A stretch of DNA of 64,000 bases from Candidatus Coprenecus merdigallinarum (GTDB taxonomy: Bacteria > Bacteroidota > Bacteroidia > Bacteroidales > UBA932), in contig DVGV01000088.1 of assembly GCA_018712545.1 (NCBI GenBank), positions 33,485 through 97,484 of the forward strand, written 5' to 3'. Shown in pieces: positions 36,230 to 45,918 of the stretch (positions are counted from its first letter, which is position 1; every line of letters begins with the position of its first letter). The position numbers were made by a program, and so were the translations under genes. Under the pieces are notes generated by a model, which was given only the letters and a program-made list of their open reading frames with translations, was not told the origin of the DNA and searched no databases.

Positions 36230-37282
36230 CTATTCAGGTTTCACATACTGGCCGATGGTCCAGGTAAGTCCCAGACTGACGATTTCCTTGAACTGGACTC
36301 TGGGAGCCTCGACTCCGTTCGCGTCGGCAATCTTGATATTGTCGTCGTAGATAAGGTTGGTTCTCAGGGTCAGGGTCAGTATCTTGGTCAGCGCCAGGGA
36401 CGCATCCACATCCCAGTACACCTGAATGTTCTCAGGATGGTTGATGTAATTTGAGAACAACGTCAGGGCAGAACTGATCTTGAACATCTTGTAGGCATAG
36501 TTGATGTCCATCTTGAGCTGGGCTCCGAACTCTGCCCTGACTGCCTGCCCCGGAGCATTGCCGTAGGTCTCGCGAAGCAGCTCATCCGTGACTATGACAA
36601 GATTGCCCGTTGCCGGAGAAAGGTTGAAGGACAGAAAATTGAACGGCTTGTAATTGATACCGAGACCGAGGGAGACATAACCGGGAGCCATGAACCTCGA
36701 CTGGGCATTGCGTACAGTCACCTCCTCCCCTGCCTCATTGACCTCGGTTCCGTACGAGTAAGTCGGAGTCAGCTGAGTCCTGAAATTGAAGAGCGCGGAG
36801 AAATACAGCTTGTTCTTGAGCATCCATCCCCACTTGCTGTCCAGCTGGATCCGGTCATCACTCTTGTCAAACTGCTGCTTGAGGGGCGTCCCTTTCTCGA
36901 AAGACTGGATAAAACCGTAAGAGAGCTTCAGACGGTTCTCGAATATCATCTTGTCCTTGGAGTAGTTGGCATTGGCGTCTATCAGACCGTTCAGGGAGAT
37001 GTTGGCCGAGCCGCCCTCTGCCCAGTTGGTCAGGGACACCTGAGAGAAGCCGACCTGGGTCAGGATGCCGTTGGTCCAGTATTTCGGGGGCTCCTTGCTG
37101 GAGGTATCGACGGCCGCCTCGTCTATGGACGAGACGATGTCGAGACACACCTTCTGGGCGGGATCCAGGGCATCGGCCTCTATATTGATTTTCTTTATCT
37201 CCTTGTACTCTATTTTTTTTCTGCCTTCGGCGCTGAGGCCACAGGGCAGAAACACGGCCAAAAGCGCCGCTATGGTAAACAT
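36230..37282 (-). CDS. DUF3078 family outer-membrane-like protein
   Basis: I take ATG 37282, one base after the preceding stop; GTG 37294 would create an 11-base overlap. A signal peptide (MFTIAALLAVFLPCGLSAEG) precedes about 330 residues. The DUF3078 core is recognisable (YWTNGILTQVGFSQVSLTNWAEGGSANISLNGLIDA, FENRLKLSYGF, KLYFSALFNFRTQLTP) and the remainder is beta-rich with alternating hydrophobic residues, compatible with a beta-barrel ending IGQYVKPE. Bacteroidota-specific family; function unknown. It is part of the proS-unknown-DUF3078-tilS run. Confidence 0.85.
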   Translation of the reverse strand: MFTIAALLAVFLPCGLSAEGRKKIEYKEIKKINIEADALDPAQKVCLDIVSSIDEAAVDTSSKEPPKYWTNGILTQVGFSQVSLTNWAEGGSANISLNGLIDANANYSKDKMIFENRLKLSYGFIQSFEKGTPLKQQFDKSDDRIQLDSKWGWMLKNKLYFSALFNFRTQLTPTYSYGTEVNEAGEEVTVRNAQSRFMAPGYVSLGLGINYKPFNFLSFNLSPATGNLVIVTDELLRETYGNAPGQAVRAEFGAQLKMDINYAYKMFKISSALTLFSNYINHPENIQVYWDVDASLALTKILTLTLRTNLIYDDNIKIADANGVEAPRVQFKEIVSLGLTWTIGQYVKPE

Positions 37283-37283
37283 C

Positions 37284-38000
37284 TTATTGGACACGTTCTT
37301 CAGTATTTAAAACGTCATCAGAATTATACCTGAACCCCAAGCGTTTGCCCGTCTTCATCCTCGAAGACTCTATCTTGGTGTTCATTTCTCCTACGGTAGC
37401 CTCCTTCACCATATCGTACGGGGGTACCAGAAGATCGAATGAAAGGGAATATGCTATTGCCGACTCGACGAACATCACCAGGTCCTCACGCGAGAGGATA
37501 CTCTTGCCGAAGAGAGCCGTGATCTGCTTCTTCTGCCGCTTTCCCTCTACAAAGAACGCCTTCTCCCTGTTGATGAACATTCGGGCCACAAGATAGCCCA
37601 GGTCGTCATTACGGTTGTACTTGAGCGAGTCGTAGAGAAAGTTGTAGACGTTGATCACTCCGCTGTAACCGTTGTAGGGATTGTCCTTGACATACGGGTT
37701 CTTCCATACCGGATGCTCCCGGTCAAACTGGAAAATATCCGTGTGCAGGCTGAATATCAGCACGTCATCCGCAAACTTCAGCTCAGCCTCGAACTTGCCC
37801 CGGTCCCTGTACTCCAGGCGTACCCGGCGTGAGCCGTTGTTCTCGAGCATCTCGTTGAGGTCATTGCTCATCTCGCTCAGCACGTCCTTGAGGGTACTGA
37901 AAACCTCAAGACACTGGTCGAATATCTGCGACTTGGTTACAGACTTGACATTCAGAAGCCCCACAATCTTCTCCCGGGGGCTGGTGCCGTCACTGTTCAT
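37284..38000 (-). CDS. Conserved hypothetical cytoplasmic protein next to proS
   Basis: 238 residues from ATG 38000; the open frame runs further upstream into proS but without support. No signal peptide or membrane segment. I cannot name a domain. Visible features: an N-terminal helical part (KIVGLLNVKSVTKSQIFDQCLEVFSTLKDVLSEMSNDLNEML), a central region rich in aromatic residues (FDREHPVWKNPYVKDNPYNGYSGVINVYNFLYDSL), and a basic C-terminus. It begins 13 bases after the proS stop and ends one base before the DUF3078 gene, so it is co-transcribed with both. Confidence 0.75.
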   Translation of the reverse strand: MNSDGTSPREKIVGLLNVKSVTKSQIFDQCLEVFSTLKDVLSEMSNDLNEMLENNGSRRVRLEYRDRGKFEAELKFADDVLIFSLHTDIFQFDREHPVWKNPYVKDNPYNGYSGVINVYNFLYDSLKYNRNDDLGYLVARMFINREKAFFVEGKRQKKQITALFGKSILSREDLVMFVESAIAYSLSFDLLVPPYDMVKEATVGEMNTKIESSRMKTGKRLGFRYNSDDVLNTEERVQ

Positions 38001-38013
38001 TGTATCTATTATT

Positions 38014-39492
38014 TTAGTATGATCTTGCAAATACCACCCTGTGCTGGGAAGGACGTCCGGAATAAACGCACTTGCCGGGTTCCTCGCACACACAGCTGTC
38101 AACAGGGATACACCTGATGGTGGCCTTGGTCTCCTCCTGGATTCTCATCTCGGTCTCCGGGGTGCCGTCCCAGTGGCAGAGCAGGAAACCGCCCTCCTCG
38201 ATGCGCTCCTTGAACTCATCCCAGGTGTCCACCTTGACGGTTCTGGACTCACGGAAAGCAAGGGCTTTATTGTAGATGTTGGCCTGGATCTCATCCAGCA
38301 GGCTCCTGACATGCCCGGTCAGGCCCTCGCGAGAGGCAGAGGATTTCTCCAGAGTGTCCCTGCGGCAGATTTCCACTTCGCCCCTCTCGAGGTCACGCGG
38401 ACCGATCACTATCCTGACAGGCACTCCCTTGAGCTCCCACTCGGCGAATTTGAAACCGGAGCGGACATTGTCACGGTCATCTATCCTGTAGGAGATGCCG
38501 GCAGCATCGAGTTCCTTGCCGATCTCCTTCATATAAGCCACCATACGGTCGAGCTCCTCCTGTCCTTTATAGATAGGTACCATCACTACCTGTATAGGTG
38601 CTATGGCCGGAGGCAGCACAAGGCCGTTGTTGTCGCCGTGAGCCATGATCAGGGCGCCCATCAGACGGGTGGAGACACCCCATGACGTCGCCCACACATA
38701 GTCCAGCTTGCCGTCCTTGTCCGCAAACTTGACATCGAAAGCCTTGGCGAAGTTCTGCCCGAGGAAATGGGAGGTACCGGCCTGAAGGGCCTTGCCGTCC
38801 TGCATCATAGCCTCGATGGTAAGGGTGTCGAGTGCTCCGGCGAAACGCTCGTGCTCGGATTTGTGCCCCACTATCACAGGCAGCGCCATGTGCGTACGGG
38901 CGAAGTCGGCGTAGACATGGACCATCCTCTGAGCCTCTTCCATAGCCTCCTGCGCAGTCGCATGCGCGGTATGACCCTCCTGCCAGAGGAATTCTGCTGT
39001 ACGGAGGAAAAGACGGGTACGCATCTCCCAGCGCACTACGTTGGCCCACTGATTGATAAGTATGGGCAGGTCACGGTATGACTTGATCCAGTTCTTGTAG
39101 CTGTTCCAGATTATGGTCTCGGAGGTAGGTCTCACTATCAGCTCTTCCTCCAGCCTTGCGCTTGGATCCACGACCACTCCGGGGCCGTCGGGATTGGCCA
39201 TCAGACGATGGTGCGTCACGACAGCGCACTCCTTTGCGAATCCCTCTACGTGCTCGGCCTCGCGACTCAGGAAAGATTTCGGTATGAATAAGGGGAAATA
39301 TGCGTTCTGGTGGCCTGTAGCCTTGAACATTCTGTCAAGTTGTCCCTGCATTTTCTCCCAGATGGCATAGCCGTAGGGCTTGATCACCATACAGCCGCGG
39401 ACTGCCGAGTTCTCGGCGAGGTCTGCTTTGACTACCAGATTATTATACCACTGGGAATAATTCTCTTCTTTACTTGTTACCTCTTTTGCCAT
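38014..39492 (-). CDS. proS: Prolyl-tRNA synthetase (short, eukaryote/archaeal-like type)
   Basis: Charges tRNA-Pro. The 492-residue protein lacks the large editing insertion of the long bacterial type and has the C-terminal zinc-binding-like domain of the short type ([32 protein letters not shown]). Class II motifs: [37 protein letters not shown] near residue 135-170, [11 protein letters not shown] near 188, and [15 protein letters not shown] near 257. A minus-strand -7 box TACTTTTG lies at 39535-39542, so proS probably starts the proS-tilS run. Its substrates include the two unusual tRNA-Pro genes at 22 kb. Confidence 0.96.
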   Translation of the reverse strand: MAKEVTSKEENYSQWYNNLVVKADLAENSAVRGCMVIKPYGYAIWEKMQGQLDRMFKATGHQNAYFPLFIPKSFLSREAEHVEGFAKECAVVTHHRLMANPDGPGVVVDPSARLEEELIVRPTSETIIWNSYKNWIKSYRDLPILINQWANVVRWEMRTRLFLRTAEFLWQEGHTAHATAQEAMEEAQRMVHVYADFARTHMALPVIVGHKSEHERFAGALDTLTIEAMMQDGKALQAGTSHFLGQNFAKAFDVKFADKDGKLDYVWATSWGVSTRLMGALIMAHGDNNGLVLPPAIAPIQVVMVPIYKGQEELDRMVAYMKEIGKELDAAGISYRIDDRDNVRSGFKFAEWELKGVPVRIVIGPRDLERGEVEICRRDTLEKSSASREGLTGHVRSLLDEIQANIYNKALAFRESRTVKVDTWDEFKERIEEGGFLLCHWDGTPETEMRIQEETKATIRCIPVDSCVCEEPGKCVYSGRPSQHRVVFARSY

Positions 39493-39571
39493 TAATGTCT
39501 TGTTTAAATGGAATGATTTTTGTTAATTTGTGTGCAAAAGTAGTAATTATTGACAAAAAAGGAGGTTAGGT

Positions 39572-40807
39572 ATGAAAAAAAGTTTAATTTTACTTTCGTT
39601 CTGTTCCGCGGTCCTGTTGACCTCCTGCGGAACATCCTCTTACTATGCATCTTCCAGCTTTGAGGACGGCATATACTACAGGCCTTCGAAAGACGTCCGG
39701 CAGGAGGCAGCCGCTGACAACAGGGAAGTCAGGGAACTCATAGACCGTACCCGTGAGGAGGCGGCACGGTTCTCGGACACGATAATCATAGCCAGCGCCA
39801 ACAGCACCGTAAACCTGGACTACGTACCCGAGACACAGTATACCCTCAGGCTCGACGACACTCTGGACTCTTTCAACCAGATCAACATCAATTTCAATTT
39901 CGACGACTGGTATCCCGGATACGGCTACCGTGACTATTACTCCTACTGGGACTGGAGGTACTGGGGCGTATTCAGGCCCTCATGGTTCAACAGATGGGGA
40001 TGGTATGATCCATGGTACTGGGGATGGTTCGACCCCTGGTACGATCCGTGGTACGGGCCGTGGGGCGGATGGTACGCCGGCTGGTACGGCCCCGGATGGT
40101 GGGGCGGTCACTGGGGAGGCTACTGGGGATGGTATGATCCATGGTACTACGGCTATCCCGTAGCATCCTTCCATCCCACCTATCACGGCAAGCGCAGTGT
40201 CGGAGCCCGCGCAGGCGGCATCGACAGGACTCTTGCCTCATCCGGCAGGTTCTCCGCCAGAGCCGACGGAAAGCAGGAAGCACCCTCAATGCGTGCAGTC
40301 AGAGGCACGGCAGGCGGACGCGGCACGACTTTCACCGCTGACCGCAACGGCAACAGGCTTCAAACCACCGCCGTACGCGACGGCAGGACTTTCCGGACTG
40401 CCGGTTCCCAGGTAAATCTGGGCGAACGTTACGTCAACCGCGGTTCTATCTCCACTACATTCCGCAAGCCTGTCTCCGAAAATACCGCCAGGACCTCCGG
40501 ATTCCGCAGGCCGGCCGGCAGCACCGGAGAGTTCCGCAGCCCGTTCGAAGTACGCAGGTCTGTCAGCTCCGGATACGATTCCCGTTATGACAGAGGCACA
40601 TCCACGACTTTCAACCGTTCCGGAAGCCTCGAGAACAACAGACGCGCCAACTTCAACAGAAGTACTACGTTCAACAGAAGCACCACTTTCAACAACAGCA
40701 CCCGCTCGACAATCCGCTCCGGCACCAGCAGCTTCTCCCGCTCTTCAGCAGGAAGCCGCTCCTACAGCGGAGGCGGTTCACGCAGCGGAGGCGGAGCCAG
40801 AAGATAA
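39572..40807 (+). CDS. Lipoprotein with Trp/Tyr/Gly-rich central region
   Basis: 411 residues; lipobox LTSC at residues 16-19. After a helical stretch (about 45-70) comes a region (about 110-205) made almost entirely of W, Y, G, P and D, with repeated units such as YDPWYWGWFDPWY and WWGGHWGGYWGWYDPWYYG. The C-terminal half is Ser/Arg/Thr-rich low complexity (NRSTTFNRSTTFNNSTRS) ending RSGGGARR. I cannot assign a function; similar aromatic-rich lipoproteins occur in Bacteroidota. A real Shine-Dalgarno-like GGAGG stands at 39561-39565, which is rare in this window. The outer-membrane protein gene follows 17 bases later. Confidence 0.75.
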   Translation: MKKSLILLSFCSAVLLTSCGTSSYYASSSFEDGIYYRPSKDVRQEAAADNREVRELIDRTREEAARFSDTIIIASANSTVNLDYVPETQYTLRLDDTLDSFNQININFNFDDWYPGYGYRDYYSYWDWRYWGVFRPSWFNRWGWYDPWYWGWFDPWYDPWYGPWGGWYAGWYGPGWWGGHWGGYWGWYDPWYYGYPVASFHPTYHGKRSVGARAGGIDRTLASSGRFSARADGKQEAPSMRAVRGTAGGRGTTFTADRNGNRLQTTAVRDGRTFRTAGSQVNLGERYVNRGSISTTFRKPVSENTARTSGFRRPAGSTGEFRSPFEVRRSVSSGYDSRYDRGTSTTFNRSGSLENNRRANFNRSTTFNRSTTFNNSTRSTIRSGTSSFSRSSAGSRSYSGGGSRSGGGARR

Positions 40808-40824
40808 CTTATCAGAACCAAGCC

Positions 40825-42387
40825 ATGTTAAAGAGAATACTCACAGTTTCAGCTCTATTTCTGGGAGTAATACAGGCCTATGCCCAGCTGACTCCCTCAT
40901 ATACCTACAACGCCCTGCTCCTCTCCGGCCAGTACTACGACGGTACTGCCAGGAGTATGGCGATGGGCAACGCCATGACAGCCCTCGGAGGAGACCTGGG
41001 TGCCCTGTCCTACAACCCTGCAGCATCGGGAGTATACCGCTATTCAGAGTTCACGCTCACTCCGTCACTCTATACCGGACTGAGCCACAACAATTTCCTT
41101 GGAAACAACAACAGCACTTCAAGGACCAGGTTCGCCCTCTCCAACATCGGATGGGTCGGAGCCTTCGAGACCGGCAGGACCAGAGGACTGCTCAACTTCA
41201 ATTTCGCGATAACAGCCAACCAGACCAACAATTTCGCATTCCGCAGCTCCGGTTCCGGTATCCAGGGCACGTCCTCATACCTGGGCAGCCTTGCTGCGAC
41301 CATGCCTGACATACCCGGCGGCAGACTGACCATCGGCGACGAATACGATGACAGGCCGTACTACCTCGACAACGTATCATGGAGCCAGGTACTGGCTTGG
41401 AATACAGGGCTCCTGGACACTCTGAACGGTCCTTCCTCATATATCGGCGCCACCGAGAACGTGGATGCCGGCGGATATTTCATCCCGGGCAACCTGGTCC
41501 AGGACTTCTACCGTGAGAGAACCGGTTACGTGCAGGACGTAGTCATCAATGCATCCGGCAATGTGGACAACATCTTCTTCTTCGGCGTAAGCGTCACCCT
41601 CCAGAGCATCTGGCTGAACGACTACACCTCCATCACCGAGAGGGCCGCCAACCCCACTGACTTCAGCATATCCGGCGGAGGCACCGGATTTACGGGCATG
41701 AGCCGCGAATACCAGATGACCACATCCGGACTCGGAGTCGACATCTCAGCCGGCTTCCTCGTCCGTCCCATAGCCGGCCTGACCATAGGAGGATCCATAT
41801 CCACCCCCAACTGGATGTTCCTCAACGAGACATGGATGGAATCCATGAGCGGCAGCACGGAAATGTTCGGCAACTACTCCCTCGACTCTCCCGTAGGCAC
41901 CAACTCCTACCGGATAACGGCTCCCTTCAGGTGGAATCTCGGCATCGGCTACACCTTAGGCAGTTTCATGGCTATAGGAGTGGACTACGAGAGGACTGAC
42001 TATTCAGGCATACGCATGGCTGCATCAGGAGGCAACAGGGATGTTTTCAGTCTGGAAAACGAGTTCATGGGCAAATACTACCAGGCAGTCAACAATATCA
42101 GGGCAGGCATCGAGGCATGGCCTCACCAGCAGCTGGCTGTACGCCTGGGCTACAATTACTACAGCTCTCCTGAGAAGAGCTATGACAGCTCCCGCCACTA
42201 TGCCTCGGCAGGCCTGGGTTTCAGAAGTGCCGGCGGCTTCTTCATCGACCTGGCATACCAGCAGCAGTGCAATTTCAACAATAACGTTTTCTCCCTGTAC
42301 GACAGTTACGAAGGGCATGCAGCGCCGGTTGCCTCCGAGAGATACCTCAACTGGAAGCTGCTGCTGACCCTAGGATGGAGATTCTGA
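40825..42387 (+). CDS. FadL/OmpP1-like outer-membrane protein
   Basis: 520 residues with signal peptide MLKRILTVSALFLGVIQAYAQ. The mature N-terminus has the family signature ARSMAMGNAMTALGGDLGALSYNPAASG, which in FadL/OmpP1/PorV-like barrels marks the plug start. The rest is beta-rich and ends with an aromatic residue (LLTLGWRF), typical of outer-membrane barrels. FadL relatives move hydrophobic molecules across the outer membrane; the substrate here is unknown. It follows the aromatic-rich lipoprotein by 17 bases and is probably co-expressed with it. Confidence 0.83.
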   Translation: MLKRILTVSALFLGVIQAYAQLTPSYTYNALLLSGQYYDGTARSMAMGNAMTALGGDLGALSYNPAASGVYRYSEFTLTPSLYTGLSHNNFLGNNNSTSRTRFALSNIGWVGAFETGRTRGLLNFNFAITANQTNNFAFRSSGSGIQGTSSYLGSLAATMPDIPGGRLTIGDEYDDRPYYLDNVSWSQVLAWNTGLLDTLNGPSSYIGATENVDAGGYFIPGNLVQDFYRERTGYVQDVVINASGNVDNIFFFGVSVTLQSIWLNDYTSITERAANPTDFSISGGGTGFTGMSREYQMTTSGLGVDISAGFLVRPIAGLTIGGSISTPNWMFLNETWMESMSGSTEMFGNYSLDSPVGTNSYRITAPFRWNLGIGYTLGSFMAIGVDYERTDYSGIRMAASGGNRDVFSLENEFMGKYYQAVNNIRAGIEAWPHQQLAVRLGYNYYSSPEKSYDSSRHYASAGLGFRSAGGFFIDLAYQQQCNFNNNVFSLYDSYEGHAAPVASERYLNWKLLLTLGWRF

Positions 42388-42410
42388 TATGTCAGAATGG
42401 ATGGAGAAGG

Positions 42411-43034
42411 CTAAAGAAGATAGGACACGGCATCAGGTCCCTCGTTGAAAAGCAGGTCCAGGGCACTCAGCCCGGATATAAAGCCGAATTTCTCTGAAAA
42501 CACCTGATAATACGGTCTACAGCGGTCTCTGAACACTTCAGGGACCGCTTTTTTAGGATGAAAGGCGTCCCGCAGATCCAGGTATCCTGAGCCGTAGGAT
42601 GGAATATACTCTGCCGTCAACGAGACCTCGCAGCGCACCCCCAGCAGCTCCATCAGACGGAGCGTCAGACTGATGTCCAGGTCCAGAAGCCGCGCAGGAC
42701 GGGCTTCCAGGAGGGGGAATATGTCATCCTGATAATATTCGAAGAAGGCCGAGGTACGGTAGGCAGAGATAAGAGCCCGCTCATGCTGCTGAAGCCAGGG
42801 CTTGGAATAATCGACGGCAGCACCTGAAAGAGCCTTTGCGCCCGCCGGCAGTGAGACCGGCACTGTCAGAGAAAGAATACCGTCGCAGGCATATATCCTG
42901 CAACGGTTTCTATAAGTCTGCTTGACGTAGGAATCCTGCGTCTCTATAAGTATCCTGCCGGTCGCCGCAGCGGCCATGAAGTACTCTACCGGAGGAAAAT
43001 ACGCGGCCGAAAGTACTGCCGTACGGCTAGACAT
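42411..43034 (-). CDS. wbqC: WbqC-like family protein
   Basis: About 207 residues from ATG 43034, overlapping the lpxA end by 8 bases; an ATG nine codons upstream would overlap by 35. The family opening is present (AVLSAAYFPPVEYFMAAAATGRILIETQDSYVKQTYRNRCRI), followed by LTVPVS, VDYSKPWLQQHERALISAYRTSAFFEYYQDDIFPLL, and YLDLRDAFHPKK. WbqC-type proteins are found in O-antigen or surface glycan loci and are predicted acyl- or aminotransferase-like, without a proven reaction. Translationally coupled to the lipid A genes, which fits an envelope role. Confidence 0.83.
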   Translation of the reverse strand: MSSRTAVLSAAYFPPVEYFMAAAATGRILIETQDSYVKQTYRNRCRIYACDGILSLTVPVSLPAGAKALSGAAVDYSKPWLQQHERALISAYRTSAFFEYYQDDIFPLLEARPARLLDLDISLTLRLMELLGVRCEVSLTAEYIPSYGSGYLDLRDAFHPKKAVPEVFRDRCRPYYQVFSEKFGFISGLSALDLLFNEGPDAVSYLL

Positions 43035-43821
43035 CCGCGGAGAGGTCTGAATACTTGACAATACCTCTCTTGGAGGCGCGTATGAAATTGAGGATATTGT
43101 CCCTCTCTATGCAGGGCGGCACCTCTCTCTCGACCTCCAGGCAGGCATCGCTGCGGTTGAGGCCGCTGTTGTAGATGATGCGGTATATCTCGCGGATACG
43201 GTCGATCTGCTCGTTGGTGAAGCCTCTGCGGCGCAGGCCGACATTGTTGAGACCGCAGAAAGACAGAGGTGCGCGTCCGGCCAGCGCATAGGGAGGTACG
43301 TCCTTGCCGATAAGCGAGCCGCCCTGTATCATGGCATGCATGCCTATATGCGTAAACTGGTGCGCAAGCGAGCCTCCGCCGATGATGGCCCAGTCATCCA
43401 CGTCGGTTTCCCCGGCCAGACCCACATAGCTGGTCTGGATTACATGGTTGCCGATATGGCAGTCGTGGGCTACATGGGCGTAGGACATAATCAGGCAGTT
43501 GTCTCCGATCTTTGTGAGCATCTTGCCGCTGGCCGCAGTACCGCGGTTGACCGTTGCGCACTCGCGGATAACGGTATTGTCGCCTATCTCCACCCATGTC
43601 ACCTCTCCGGAGAACTTCATATCCTGAGGGACTGCACCGATTACGGCCCCGGGGAAGACCTTGCAGTTTTTACCTATTTTCACATAGTCAAAAATCGTAG
43701 CGTGGGGACCTATCACGCATCCCTCCCCTATCTCGACATTCTCCGCGATGTAGCAGTAGGGTCCGATCTCCACATTCGCGGCAATCCTGGCGTTGGGGTG
43801 CACTGATGAGAATTGCATCAT
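43027..43821 (-). CDS. lpxA: UDP-N-acetylglucosamine acyltransferase
   Basis: First step of lipid A synthesis: transfer of a hydroxyacyl chain from ACP to UDP-GlcNAc. The 264-residue length is normal. A left-handed beta helix is evident from hexapeptide repeats (IAANVEIGPYCYIAENVEIGEGCVIGP), with the catalytic His region NCLIMSYAHVAHDCHIGNHV near residue 120 and the C-terminal helical domain (GLRRRGFTNEQIDRIREIYRIIYNSGL). Its start is one base after the lpxC stop. Confidence 0.96.
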   Translation of the reverse strand: MMQFSSVHPNARIAANVEIGPYCYIAENVEIGEGCVIGPHATIFDYVKIGKNCKVFPGAVIGAVPQDMKFSGEVTWVEIGDNTVIRECATVNRGTAASGKMLTKIGDNCLIMSYAHVAHDCHIGNHVIQTSYVGLAGETDVDDWAIIGGGSLAHQFTHIGMHAMIQGGSLIGKDVPPYALAGRAPLSFCGLNNVGLRRRGFTNEQIDRIREIYRIIYNSGLNRSDACLEVEREVPPCIERDNILNFIRASKRGIVKYSDLSADV

Positions 43822-43822
43822 A

Positions 43823-44761
43823 TTATTTGTTGTTTGTCATTTCGGTTTTTATCATCTCCCTCACAATCCGTGCCACAGTCGTATTGATCTTATGTCCGGA
43901 CTTGTCCGCCACCACACGGCCCTTGATTCTGCAGCCGGCGAGAGTAAAATCTCCTATCAGGTCCAGCATCTTGTGACGGCCGCACTCGTCCGGAAAATGC
44001 AGATGGACATTGTCCAGATATCCGGACGGAAGCACGCCTACTTCCGCGACATTGAACAGGGCGGCCATCCTGGAAAGGGTCCCGTGCGGAACAGGACGCT
44101 CGACTATCACGATGGCGTTCTCCAGGTCGCCTCCCTTTATGAGGTTGTTGCTGAAGAGGAATTCCAGTTCATGAAAAAATACAAAAGTACGGCACGGAGC
44201 TATCTCCGCGGCATAATCAGTACTGCCGTCGAAGTGAATCTTCTGAACTCCCAGGACGTGGGAATTGAAGTCAACGGTAAGGTCTACCGAGAATTCATCC
44301 GCCGGATATATCGTGATTTCCGAACCAGTACCCGCATCCTTATAATGCACCGTCTCCTTTATTTTATAATAGGTACGGGGAGCATCCTGCTCCTGCAGCC
44401 CGTCGGCCCCTATCGCCTGGACATAGGACAGGGCGCTTCCGTCGAGGATAGGCGCCTCAGGCGCGTTGACGGTAACCACGGCATTGTCCACTCCCAGTCC
44501 AGTAAGAGCGGAGAGCAGATGCTCCACCGTAGAAACCCGCACCGGACCGTTCTCAAGTGTCGTGCCTCTCTGAGTCGTTGTCACATATTCGGCCAAAGCG
44601 TCCACCGAAGCATCCGGTCCCAGATCCTCCCGGATAAAACGGATACCGTGCCCCGAGGGGGCCGGAGCCACTTTCATTGTGACATTGAGACCTGTGTGAA
44701 GACCCTTTCCTTCAAAAATATATTCTTTTTTAAGCGTTTTCTGATTATCGAGCATAGACAT
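43823..44761 (-). CDS. lpxC: UDP-3-O-acyl-N-acetylglucosamine deacetylase, without FabZ domain
   Basis: Zinc-dependent committed step of lipid A synthesis. About 312 residues from ATG 44761 (MSMLDNQKTLKKEYIFEG); ATG 44755 is also possible. Zinc ligands are visible: VEHLLSAL (His), CGRHKMLDLIGD (His and Asp), and the catalytic KSGHKINT (His). In most Bacteroidota LpxC is fused to FabZ and is about 460 residues; here the stop follows soon after the LpxC domain and lpxA begins at once, so there is no room for FabZ. fabZ must be elsewhere. Confidence 0.94.
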   Translation of the reverse strand: MSMLDNQKTLKKEYIFEGKGLHTGLNVTMKVAPAPSGHGIRFIREDLGPDASVDALAEYVTTTQRGTTLENGPVRVSTVEHLLSALTGLGVDNAVVTVNAPEAPILDGSALSYVQAIGADGLQEQDAPRTYYKIKETVHYKDAGTGSEITIYPADEFSVDLTVDFNSHVLGVQKIHFDGSTDYAAEIAPCRTFVFFHELEFLFSNNLIKGGDLENAIVIVERPVPHGTLSRMAALFNVAEVGVLPSGYLDNVHLHFPDECGRHKMLDLIGDFTLAGCRIKGRVVADKSGHKINTTVARIVREMIKTEMTNNK

Positions 44762-44780
44762 CGTTGGTATGAAATTGTTT

Positions 44781-45773
44781 CTACTGCTTCCTGCCGTTGC
44801 GGCGGAAGACTGCATAGGCCCTCATAAACTCCCTATGTTCCAGCGCAGGAGTGCCGATCAGGGCCTTGCCCTCCTCCTTGACATCCGTCATAAGTCCAGC
44901 CTGGGCTCCGACCATCGTGCGGTCGGCAATATGGAGATGACCGGCAAAGCCCACCTGACCGCCGATCATGCAGGAGCGTCCGATCTTGGTCGAGCCGGCT
45001 ATACCGGCCTGGGCCGCAATGACGGTGTTGGAGCCGATGACCACATTGTGCGCTACCTGGATAAGATTGTCCAGCTTGACTCCTTTCTCTATAAGGGTCG
45101 TACCCATCGTGGACCGGTCTATGACCGTATTGGCGCCGATCTCGCAGTCGTTCTCTATGGTCACGATACCTGTCTGCGGTATTTTCTTATAGGAACCGTC
45201 GGCTGTCGGGGCAAAGCCGAAACCGTCCGAACCTATCACCGCTCCGGCGTGAAGTATGCAGTTGTCGCCTATTTTACATCCCTTGTAGACCTTTACTCCA
45301 GGATACAGGATGCAGTTCTCGCCTATCGTCACGCCCTCTCCGATATAGACCTGAGGATAGATCTGAGTGCCCTTGCCGATCCTGGACCTGCGGCCTATGT
45401 ACGCGAGGGGTCCCACATAGACCCCCCTGCCGAGACGGGCAGACCATGCCACGTGGGCCGAAAAAGCCCTGCCGTGCCTCTTCTCCGCCTTCATGGCGTT
45501 GAGAAGGTCCAGCAATGACGCCACCGCCTCATAGGCATTGTCCACCTTGACAAGAGTCGCGGAGACCTGTTCCTTGGGTTCGAAAGACTTGTTTATAAGG
45601 ATTATGCTTGCCTTGCAGGTATAAAGATAATGCTCATATTTGGGATTGGCCAAAAAGCAGAGCGTCCCGGGCTTTCCGGACTCTATACGCGCCACCGACG
45701 ACGCCTTTGCCTCAGGGTCGCCGACAATCTCTCCACCGAGATGTTCCGCTATTACTTTTGCGCTTATCTCCAT
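44781..45773 (-). CDS. lpxD: UDP-3-O-acylglucosamine N-acyltransferase
   Basis: Third step of lipid A synthesis. 330 residues with the N-terminal uridine-binding domain (about 1-100; [20 protein letters not shown]) and the hexapeptide beta-helix (about 105-290; [37 protein letters not shown]). The catalytic His region is [29 protein letters not shown] near residue 240. First of the lpxD-lpxC-lpxA-wbqC run and divergent from rimP. Confidence 0.96.
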   Translation of the reverse strand: MEISAKVIAEHLGGEIVGDPEAKASSVARIESGKPGTLCFLANPKYEHYLYTCKASIILINKSFEPKEQVSATLVKVDNAYEAVASLLDLLNAMKAEKRHGRAFSAHVAWSARLGRGVYVGPLAYIGRRSRIGKGTQIYPQVYIGEGVTIGENCILYPGVKVYKGCKIGDNCILHAGAVIGSDGFGFAPTADGSYKKIPQTGIVTIENDCEIGANTVIDRSTMGTTLIEKGVKLDNLIQVAHNVVIGSNTVIAAQAGIAGSTKIGRSCMIGGQVGFAGHLHIADRTMVGAQAGLMTDVKEEGKALIGTPALEHREFMRAYAVFRRNGRKQ

Positions 45774-45811
45774 ATTTTAGAAAAATTTTATCTGCAAAGA
45801 AAACACTTTTT

Positions 45812-45843
45812 TTTGGAATATATACACAAAACCCTTATTTTTG
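45812..45843 (+). promoter_or_regulatory. Promoter of the rimP-nusA-infB operon
   Basis: TTTG (45812-45815), 20 bases, then TATTTTTG (45836-45843) is a full match to the Bacteroidota consensus. It leaves a leader of about 70 bases before the rimP ATG. Confidence 0.7.
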
Positions 45844-45860
45844 TGCGGATTTGGAAGAGG

Positions 45861-45886
45861 AAAGGGACGGCAAGTCCCTTTCGTTT
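45861..45886 (+). terminator. Terminator-like hairpin in the rimP-nusA-infB leader
   Basis: AAAGGGAC (45861-45868) pairs perfectly with GTCCCTTT (45874-45881) around GGCAA, followed by CGTTTT. It lies between the promoter and the first gene, where an intrinsic terminator would act as an attenuator. In addition TGCGGAT (45844-45850) is complementary to ATCCGCA (45913-45919), whose last A begins the start codon. Confidence 0.5.
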
Positions 45887-45918
45887 TATCTATAACTCAC
45901 GTAACAACACTTATCCGC

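Noticed and set aside
39930..40289. Gly/Pro/Thr-rich frames on both strands within the aromatic-rich lipoprotein gene
   Set aside because: They are products of the repetitive WG/YDPWY codons; the lipoprotein frame has the signal peptide and the Shine-Dalgarno.
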